Source: Lachnospiraceae bacterium UBA7110
GTDB taxonomy: Bacteria > Bacillota > Clostridia > Lachnospirales > Lachnospiraceae
Length of the DNA stretch: 11,089 bases
Direction: 5' to 3'
Assembly (NCBI GenBank): GCA_002492295.1
Contig: DKYC01000055.1
Location: 1 to 11,089 of the forward strand
Shown here: piece by piece, positions 1 to 5,480 of the stretch
Position numbering within the stretch: the stretch's first letter is position 1
Layout of the letters: every line of letters begins with the position of its first letter
The notes under the pieces: generated by a model
Seen by the model: only the letters and a program-made list of their open reading frames with translations
The model's database searches: none
What the model was told of the DNA's origin: nothing
Position numbers and translations under genes: made by a program

Positions 1-1365
1 TTAATTTTTAAAGCTGTGTATCGGCGCCGGTATTCTTCCTCCACGGTTAACAAAAGCCTCACATGAAAATGGACTGACAGGCATTATAGGGGCATGACCC
101 AAAAGTCCGCCAAATTCCGCATTATCCCCAACAGTCTTTCCAACGACCGGAATGATGCGTACTGCTGTTGTCTTTTGGTTAATCATACCGATTGCAAGCT
201 CATCCGCTATGATACCGGAAATTGTCGTTGCCTTCGTATCTCCCGGAATTGCAATCATATCAAGCCCAACCGAGCAGACGCAGGTCATCGCCTCCAGCTT
301 TTCAAGCGTCAGCGCACCGGCATTCACGGCATCTATCATACCCTGATCTTCGCTGACAGGGATAAATGCGCCGCTTAGTCCGCCGACATAGGAAGATGCC
401 ATTACACCACCCTTCTTCACCTGATCATTCAATAGCGCTAACGCTGCTGTCGTACCGGGTGCACCGGCATACTCCAAACCAATCTCACACAAAATATCCG
501 CCACACTATCACCGATTGCAGGTGTCGGTGCAAGTGAGAGATCAACAATGCCAAACGGAATTCCCAAACGCTTTGATGCCTCCTGTGCCACAAGCTGACC
601 GACTCTCGTAACCTTGAACGCCGTCTTTTTAATCGTCTCACACAAAATCTCGAAATTTTTTCCCCGTACGTTTTTCAACGCATTTTTTACCACGCCCGGA
701 CCGCTTACGCCCACATTGATAATCGCATCCGCCTCCGTAATGCCGTGAAATGCTCCTGCCATAAACGGATTATCATCCGGTGCATTGCAAAATACCACAA
801 GCTTAGAACAGCCAATCGAATCATTCTCTTTTGTCAGTTCCGCCGTCTCTTTTATGATGTCCCCCATAAGACGCACGGCATCCATGTCAATTCCGGTTTT
901 TGTCGAACCCAAATTAACAGAACTGCACACAAGCTGTGTTTCGGCAAGTGCCTTTGGAATGGAACGCAGAAGCAGTTCATCCGCCTTTGTCATGCCTTTT
1001 GAAACCAGTGCGGAATAACCGCCCAAAAAGTTAACACCGACATCCTTTCTTGCCCTGTCAAGCGTCTTTGCAATCGTCACGAAATCATCAGACGTTTTGC
1101 ACGCAGCTCCGCCTATGAGAGCAATCGGCGTTACGGATATTCGTTTATTGACAATCGGAATGCCAAATTCTTTCTCTATCGACTCTCCAACGGCAACCAA
1201 ATCCTTTGCCATCTTCGTGATTTTATGGTAAATCTTTACATTAAGCTTTTCCAGGTCCGAATCGATACAGTCCAGCAGACTGATTCCGAGTGTGATTGTC
1301 CTGACATCGAGGTTTTCTTTTTCAATCATCTTGTTGGTTTCCAACACCTCTTGAATGTTTATCAT
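1..1365 (-). CDS. UPF0210 / PFL family protein (DUF711)
   Basis: A 454-residue protein of the UPF0210 (DUF711) family, named PFL family because its fold is related to pyruvate formate-lyase; the biochemical role is not established. Recognisable segments are the N-terminal INIQEVLETNKMI and TITLGISLLDC (about residues 2-33), GGLSGAFIPVSED (328-340), DMIAIPGDTKATT (369-381) and the C-terminal RGGRIPAPIHSFKN. I see no classical glycyl-radical motif, so radical chemistry should not be assumed. The start at 1365 is preferred because GGAGG lies about 7 bases upstream and family members begin at this MINIQE-like position. A longer in-frame ATG at 1413 overlaps the ACT gene's stop (ATGA) but adds only 16 unconserved residues. 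The stop TAA is at 1-3, so the gene is complete. It follows the ACT-domain gene by 44 bases, a pairing common in Gram-positive bacteria, and is probably co-transcribed with it. Confidence 0.93.
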   Translation of the reverse strand: MINIQEVLETNKMIEKENLDVRTITLGISLLDCIDSDLEKLNVKIYHKITKMAKDLVAVGESIEKEFGIPIVNKRISVTPIALIGGAACKTSDDFVTIAKTLDRARKDVGVNFLGGYSALVSKGMTKADELLLRSIPKALAETQLVCSSVNLGSTKTGIDMDAVRLMGDIIKETAELTKENDSIGCSKLVVFCNAPDDNPFMAGAFHGITEADAIINVGVSGPGVVKNALKNVRGKNFEILCETIKKTAFKVTRVGQLVAQEASKRLGIPFGIVDLSLAPTPAIGDSVADILCEIGLEYAGAPGTTAALALLNDQVKKGGVMASSYVGGLSGAFIPVSEDQGMIDAVNAGALTLEKLEAMTCVCSVGLDMIAIPGDTKATTISGIIADELAIGMINQKTTAVRIIPVVGKTVGDNAEFGGLLGHAPIMPVSPFSCEAFVNRGGRIPAPIHSFKN

Positions 1366-1409
1366 TCTTAATCCTCCATTTACTCCTACCGTTTTATATT
1401 TGGTACTGC

Positions 1410-1682
1410 TCATACCCTATGCATGCTGTTAAAAATTTCTTCTCTTTGACAACGGATTATTACCCCGATATCCTCTCCAAGCCGATCCAAATCGTCAGAA
1501 ATCTCACTGACCGACTTTGCCGCGCTGCTCATATCCGCAATCATCATCATATTAAAATAGTCATCTACAATCGTTTGGGAAATGTCCAAAATATTAACCT
1601 TATTCTCCGCAAGATAAGTACATACCTTTGCAATAATACCCACCGTATCTTTTCCGACGACTGTTATAATTGTTTTCTTCAT
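1410..1682 (-). CDS. ACT domain-containing protein, UPF0237 family
   Basis: A 90-residue stand-alone ACT domain. The first strand and loop, ITVVGKDTVGIIAKV (residues 6-20), carry the glycine/aspartate turn typical of ACT ligand-binding sites. The beta-alpha-beta pattern continues through NILDISQTIVDDYFNMMMIAD (split around residue 40), and the C-terminus IFNSMHRV is characteristic of UPF0237. ACT domains usually bind amino acids or other small ligands and dimerise; the ligand here is unknown. The start at 1682 has GGAGAGGA upstream with good spacing. It is the upstream partner of the PFL-family gene, suggesting that it senses a metabolite for, or physically partners, that protein (inference). 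A promoter-like sequence lies just upstream, so the pair may be transcribed independently of the large operon. Confidence 0.93.
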   Translation of the reverse strand: MKKTIITVVGKDTVGIIAKVCTYLAENKVNILDISQTIVDDYFNMMMIADMSSAAKSVSEISDDLDRLGEDIGVIIRCQREEIFNSMHRV

Positions 1683-1727
1683 AATTTGTAATCCTCTCCT
1701 AACGCGAACTATATTTTATAATATGTT

Positions 1728-1756
1728 ATCATACAGAAATTCCGGTCAAATTTCAA
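1728..1756 (-). promoter_or_regulatory. Candidate sigma-A-type promoter for the ACT-PFL pair
   Basis: On the minus strand, TTGAAA (1751-1756; 5 of 6 matches to the -35 consensus) is followed by exactly 17 bases and then TATGAT (1728-1733; 5 of 6 matches to the -10). The -35 hexamer overlaps the last codons of the upstream metallo-hydrolase gene. The predicted transcript start would be about 1720, some 40 bases before the ACT start codon. This is pattern matching only; readthrough from the upstream operon remains possible because no terminator is seen in the 63-base gap. Confidence 0.5.
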
Positions 1757-2543
1757 CCAGTTGGGAAATCTCACTTCGTTTTGCAACCAAAATAGGAAAA
1801 TCATCCGGACGATACGGATTGTCCGCCATGGAAATTTCAAGCCGTACCGTTTCGTACGCAAGTTCCGCAAGATTATTTTCCTTACTCAAATGTCCCAAAA
1901 CTACCGTCTTTAAATTATCATGTAAAAGACGGCTTAATAACTTTCCTGAAAGCTCATTTGAAAGATGCCCTCTGTTACCAAGGATCCGCTGTTTCAGATA
2001 ATAGGGATAAGGTCCTACCTGAAGCATGTTGATATCATGATTTGCCTCCAAAAAAAGCGCATCCATGCCTTTTAGATTTTCCACCGTATACTCATCGTAA
2101 ATACCCAAATCGGTTGCCACTGCCATACGCCTGCTTCCGTATTGAAACCGGTATGCCACTGGCTGCGCTGCATCATGCGATATTTTCATCGGATTGACGG
2201 TAATGTCCTTTAAAATAAATTTTTCGTCCGCACGTACCACGTGAAAAAGTGAGTCATCTAACGCACCCAGATTACTCACTTCCCTGATTGCCGAAATCGT
2301 GCCTTCTGTTCCATAGACCGGAATACCGAATTTCCGGCACATCACACCCAGACCGTTAATGTGGTCTGAGTGCTCATGCGTAATTAAGATTCCATCTATG
2401 TCGCTTCCCGTAAGCCCAAGCTGGTTCAATCCCTCCACTGTCTTTTTCCCGCTTATGCCTACATCCACCAGCAGATGCGTTGCCTCCGTACCGATATAGA
2501 TACAGTTACCGCTGCTTCCACTGGCTATACTACACATTTTCAT
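1746..2543 (-). CDS. MBL-fold metallo-hydrolase, YycJ/WalJ type
   Basis: A 265-residue metallo-beta-lactamase-fold protein. The N-terminus MKMCSIASGSSGNC is typical of the YycJ/WalJ family. The metal-binding THEHSDH motif is at residues 55-61 (H56, H58, D60, H61). Further probable ligands are H123 in ISHDAAQP, D145 in ATDLG, H169 in EANHD and H218 in VLGHLSKENN. Family members are cytosolic, and an exonuclease role linked to DNA repair or cell-wall regulation has been suggested for them; the substrate here is not visible from sequence. AAGGGG lies 9 bases before the ATG at 2543; a second ATG two codons on (2537) is an equally possible start. The gene lies 26 bases downstream of the FtsA-like C-terminal part and is probably the last gene of that operon. 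The stop is TGA. Confidence 0.9.
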   Translation of the reverse strand: MKMCSIASGSSGNCIYIGTEATHLLVDVGISGKKTVEGLNQLGLTGSDIDGILITHEHSDHINGLGVMCRKFGIPVYGTEGTISAIREVSNLGALDDSLFHVVRADEKFILKDITVNPMKISHDAAQPVAYRFQYGSRRMAVATDLGIYDEYTVENLKGMDALFLEANHDINMLQVGPYPYYLKQRILGNRGHLSNELSGKLLSRLLHDNLKTVVLGHLSKENNLAELAYETVRLEISMADNPYRPDDFPILVAKRSEISQLVEI

Positions 2544-2569
2544 CTGTTATAACCCCTTGTCTCTCTTTT

Positions 2570-3790
2570 TCATTCCTTCCAGTATACATCAATCTTATCC
2601 CCGTTGTAAAGTTCTTGCGTGTACTGCGCGTCCTTTCCGTTTACAAGCGTGGCAATTCCAGACCCGCGCATTTTACTGGTATCAAAATTGATGTAATCAA
2701 AGATATCAACAAAAGTATAATTCTTTTTTCCTCTCATGACAATAGGTTTTTGATTGACGATTACAATTACCTTCTTAAATTCGTCAAAGCTTTCCTCTTC
2801 CTTTTGTACCTCTTCCTTCTTCTCCTCCTTGGCGGCATCCTCTACCATTCCCTTAAACACATGTATGGTTTCCGCGTTCTTTGTTTCTGCTTTTGGTTCC
2901 TCTTTGGCAGCAGTCTTCGGTGTATCATTGACCATATCAGTCTTTTTTCCCGTTTCCTTCTTTTCCACTTCTTTTGAAACGGGCTCTCCTTCTGCCGTCT
3001 CGCACTTTGTTTCCTTAGCAGCTTTTGTGTCGGCAGCAGCATGCTTCTTTACTGCCTCACTGAACTTCTCCCGTTTCGCTTCAAGCTGCGCTGCCTCGTA
3101 TATACGCTGCCGTTCCAATTCCCTTCTGCTCTTTAAATCAATCCTGTCCGTGCCACAGATTGTGCTGTCCGCTGCAGCTTCCTCTGCGTTGATATAGATT
3201 GCCATATCCTGCGTTGACACACCCATAATCTCGCAGAACTGCTCTAATGTATAATATGATAAAAATTCAATTACATCCTGCTCCTGTATTTTATATTCCC
3301 CGGTTACCATCGTTCCGTTTACCCTCACGGGTTTTGGAAGCTGCACTTCATCGCCATTGACATTCAGTATAATTTTACCGTTGCAGTCAACAAGATCTGC
3401 AATTTTCTCCTGCGCGGGCAGTCCCAACGTCGATTCCTCTATCACAATCACATCATTTGACTTAATCTGATAATTTAAGTTTACACTTTCGCCATTGACA
3501 TAGACGTGTGAACTCTCTCCATGTCCGCCCTTTGTCACACGGTTTTTCCCGTTCACGGTATAATGAAGATCTGCGCCGCGTCTTGGAAACAGCCCGTCGC
3601 GTGAAAACGCCGCCTGCATTGCCGCATCCATAACGGTAAGCTTATTGTTATCATAAAGCTTTATGCGCTCCCCGTTAAATGTTATGTAAATAAAGTTATT
3701 GTTTTTCTCATAGTGGGTCAGACAGATACCGACAGGCGTGATAATTGTGGAATCCTTCAGCGCACCCTCGGGAAATTCAATATTTCCCAT
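2570..3790 (-). CDS. C-terminal part of a long FtsA-like protein, with beta-grasp-like segments
   Basis: A 406-residue frame with no ATPase motifs of its own. It begins two codons after the amber stop of the FtsA-like gene, in the same frame. Residues 14-120 (STIITPVGICL, then NGERIKLYDNN, LFPRRG and VYVNGES to NDVIVIEES) resemble the segment that directly follows the ATPase in long Clostridial FtsA-like proteins as I recall them. Residues 138-190 (IILNVNGDEVQL to QDVIEFLSYY) and 340-406 (VIVIVNQKPI to LVNGKDAQY, ending NGDKIDVYWKE) have the alternating strand and 'NGD.I' pattern of beta-grasp domains. Residues about 220-340 are a Lys/Glu/Ala-rich, probably disordered or helical linker. No signal peptide or membrane segment is seen. 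A modest Shine-Dalgarno-like GGGGTGA precedes the ATG by about 8 bases, so separate translation by reinitiation is plausible. It could be a separate subunit or the stranded half of a broken gene. Confidence 0.75.
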   Translation of the reverse strand: MGNIEFPEGALKDSTIITPVGICLTHYEKNNNFIYITFNGERIKLYDNNKLTVMDAAMQAAFSRDGLFPRRGADLHYTVNGKNRVTKGGHGESSHVYVNGESVNLNYQIKSNDVIVIEESTLGLPAQEKIADLVDCNGKIILNVNGDEVQLPKPVRVNGTMVTGEYKIQEQDVIEFLSYYTLEQFCEIMGVSTQDMAIYINAEEAAADSTICGTDRIDLKSRRELERQRIYEAAQLEAKREKFSEAVKKHAAADTKAAKETKCETAEGEPVSKEVEKKETGKKTDMVNDTPKTAAKEEPKAETKNAETIHVFKGMVEDAAKEEKKEEVQKEEESFDEFKKVIVIVNQKPIVMRGKKNYTFVDIFDYINFDTSKMRGSGIATLVNGKDAQYTQELYNGDKIDVYWKE

Positions 3791-3793
3791 AAT

Positions 3794-3796
3794 CTA
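3794..3796 (-). other. In-frame amber codon splitting the FtsA-like coding frame
   Basis: Read on the minus strand, the frame is ...CGG GGT GAG TAG ATT ATG GGA AAT..., with TAG at 3794-3796, ATT at 3791-3793 and the downstream ATG at 3788-3790. There is no frameshift: 359 sense codons, one stop, one codon and then 406 codons make one continuous 767-residue frame if the TAG is read. One base change from GAG, CAG or AAG would create it. TAG also ends the polA frame at 5481-5483, directly before coaE, so it appears to act as a normal stop in this genome. Confidence 0.85.
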
Positions 3797-4873
3797 CTCA
3801 CCCCGGATTGCTACGCGCGACGGATCCAGTCCAAGCTCATCCGCAATCTTTTTATCGAAACCTTTGATTTTTCCGCCGCCGCCTACGATAAATACTGCAC
3901 TCGGCGATTTGCCGCCGTTTAACTCCCTGATGGTATCTGCTGTCTGCTTTGCTATTTTTTCAATTTCAGGACGGCAGATGGAAAGGACCTCATCGGATGT
4001 GATAGTCTGCTCGATTCCCATGATATCCTCATACGTAATTTCGTCCTGCTGCGTTGAGGAGGTTTTTATTTTTTCAGCTGTCGCAAAGTCAATCAGACAC
4101 GTCTTTGCCAGAAGCTCTGTCAGGCAGTCGCCCGCGTACGGCAGCATCCCGAATGCAATCACGCTTCCGTCATCGGTAATCGAAATATCGGAAGTGCCTG
4201 CGCCCACATCAACCATCGCGATATTTAGCAGTCTGAATTTTTCGGGAATTGCCACCCTGATAGCCGCAATCGGCTCCAGTGTGAGGTTTGCCACCTTTAA
4301 CCCCGCAAGCTCAACGGCACTGTAAAGACCGTCAACCACATCATCCGGCAGGAACGTTGCGATAATATCCGCTCCAAGCTTTTTCGCCTTATGATGCTCC
4401 GGCTGACTCATCCAAAGCCCGTTGATATCATATTTTACGACCGAATACCCCACGCAGTAGAAATGCATATCCGTATCGTTTTTCTCCTGAAACTCGGCAA
4501 AGGCATTGTCAACGCCCATGGAAATCAGCGTATTCATATCCTCCCTTGTAACATTGCGCTCCTTATCCAAATCCATGTCCACATGGACATTCATTGTCTT
4601 TAAAACGCGTCCTGCCGCCGCGATACATACCTCATCAAGCTTTATGCCTGTCTTTTCCTGAAGCGCCTGTCTGATGTCGGCAATTGTTGCCGCAACCCTG
4701 TTGATGTCATGAATCTGTCCGTCCACCATAGCACGCGTCTGATGCTCCCTGATTTCCTGTGCCACGACAATGAATTTCTCGCCCTGCCGAAATCCTACGG
4801 TTCCCACCACGTTTCTTGTCCCAATGTCAAGTCCAAACACAGTTTCTTCCTCATTCATATTCATTTGATTCAT
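3794..4873 (-). CDS. FtsA-like ATPase (actin-fold cell division protein domain)
   Basis: A 359-residue actin/HSP70-fold ATPase domain of the FtsA/PilM type. The phosphate-1 motif is GLDIGTRNVVGTVG (residues 14-27), phosphate-2 is VDVGAGTSDIS (221-231) and the adenosine motif is VFIVGGGGKIKGF (327-339). The region around residues 84-165 corresponds to the extra FtsA subdomain (1C/SHS2). FtsA proteins normally tether FtsZ at the division site through a C-terminal amphipathic helix; none is visible here, and the frame stops at TAG just after RVAIRGE. Clostridial proteins of this type usually continue into a long C-terminal region (from memory), which here is found immediately downstream in the same frame. 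It may therefore not be the canonical divisome FtsA. GGGGGA lies 6 bases before the ATG, which overlaps the coaE stop (ATGA). Confidence 0.85.
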   Translation of the reverse strand: MNQMNMNEEETVFGLDIGTRNVVGTVGFRQGEKFIVVAQEIREHQTRAMVDGQIHDINRVAATIADIRQALQEKTGIKLDEVCIAAAGRVLKTMNVHVDMDLDKERNVTREDMNTLISMGVDNAFAEFQEKNDTDMHFYCVGYSVVKYDINGLWMSQPEHHKAKKLGADIIATFLPDDVVDGLYSAVELAGLKVANLTLEPIAAIRVAIPEKFRLLNIAMVDVGAGTSDISITDDGSVIAFGMLPYAGDCLTELLAKTCLIDFATAEKIKTSSTQQDEITYEDIMGIEQTITSDEVLSICRPEIEKIAKQTADTIRELNGGKSPSAVFIVGGGGKIKGFDKKIADELGLDPSRVAIRGE

Positions 4874-5478
4874 ACTTCATCCCCCATTATACGATTTATT
4901 TGTTGATAGGTTTCCTCCAAATTGCCATTGTTGACAATGACTCTTTGACAGTGCCTGCGAAACTCCGTCTCGTTAAGCTGACCCTTCATGATGTCCGTAA
5001 TCTTCTGCTCACTGTACTGCCGGCTTTGTGCAAGCCGCCGCTTTCTGATATCCGCATCCGTATGGATATACCAAAGCTCGTCCGCTATTTCATCATAGCG
5101 TTCTTCTATTAAAAGCGCAGCCTCTATAAAAAAGTAATCCGCTTCCTTTTTTTCTTTTTCATAGGAAATCTGCCCTAAAATATAGTTTTTTACTGCGGGA
5201 TGAACGATGGCGTTTACCTGCTCCAGCATTGCTTTATCACGGAAGATAAGCTCCGCCATTTTCTTTTTGTCAATTGCGCCGTTTTCATCCAAAATCCGCT
5301 CCCCGAGAAGCCCCACAAGCGCCTGATAACACGCCTGTCCCTTTTCATATAAGAAATGCGCCGTCTCGTCCGCCCGGATAATCCTGCAGTTATAGTGTTC
5401 ACCAATGTAAGAAAGTACCTGCGTTTTTCCGGCACCGACCCCGCCCGTTATACCGATTATTTTCATATTAGTACCCAT
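4870..5478 (-). CDS. coaE: Dephospho-CoA kinase
   Basis: Phosphorylates the 3'-hydroxyl of dephospho-CoA with ATP, the last step of coenzyme A synthesis, in the cytosol. The protein is 202 residues, a normal length. The Walker A loop GGVGAGKT is at residues 12-19, the substrate-site segment RADETAH at 35-41, the conserved VHP at 92-94, and a lid/arginine region (RKRRLAQSRQ) at about 145-154. The usual Asp-Ala-Asp of the substrate motif reads Arg-Ala-Asp here; the second aspartate (D37) is kept. Two starts are possible: ATG at 5478, 2 bases from the polA stop, or ATG at 5466 (MKIIGITGG), where most family members begin. The ribosome binding site does not decide between them. The stop TGA overlaps the start of the FtsA-like gene, so the two are translationally coupled. 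Confidence 0.93.
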   Translation of the reverse strand: MGTNMKIIGITGGVGAGKTQVLSYIGEHYNCRIIRADETAHFLYEKGQACYQALVGLLGERILDENGAIDKKKMAELIFRDKAMLEQVNAIVHPAVKNYILGQISYEKEKKEADYFFIEAALLIEERYDEIADELWYIHTDADIRKRRLAQSRQYSEQKITDIMKGQLNETEFRRHCQRVIVNNGNLEETYQQINRIMGDEV

Positions 5479-5480
5479 TC

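Noticed and set aside
1..1365. A glycyl-radical enzyme role for the PFL-family protein
   Set aside because: The family name reflects fold similarity; no glycyl-radical loop is seen near the C-terminus and no activase gene is nearby.
2480..3197. Plus-strand frames with hydrophobic or Ser/Phe-rich translations that look like membrane proteins
   Set aside because: They mirror the Lys/Glu-rich linker of the minus-strand gene; antisense of AAG/GAA codons gives Leu/Phe/Ser, so the hydrophobicity is an artefact.
3794..3796. Genome-wide amber reassignment (for example pyrrolysine) explaining the TAG in the FtsA-like gene
   Set aside because: polA ends with TAG at 5481-5483 at the expected family C-terminus, two bases from coaE, so TAG works as a stop here; no pyrrolysine genes are in the window.
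3738..4325. A 195-codon open frame on the plus strand
   Set aside because: It lies fully antisense to the FtsA-like gene, is rich in Ser/Pro/Ile with no recognisable motif, and arises from the opposite-strand codon pattern of a clear ATPase gene.
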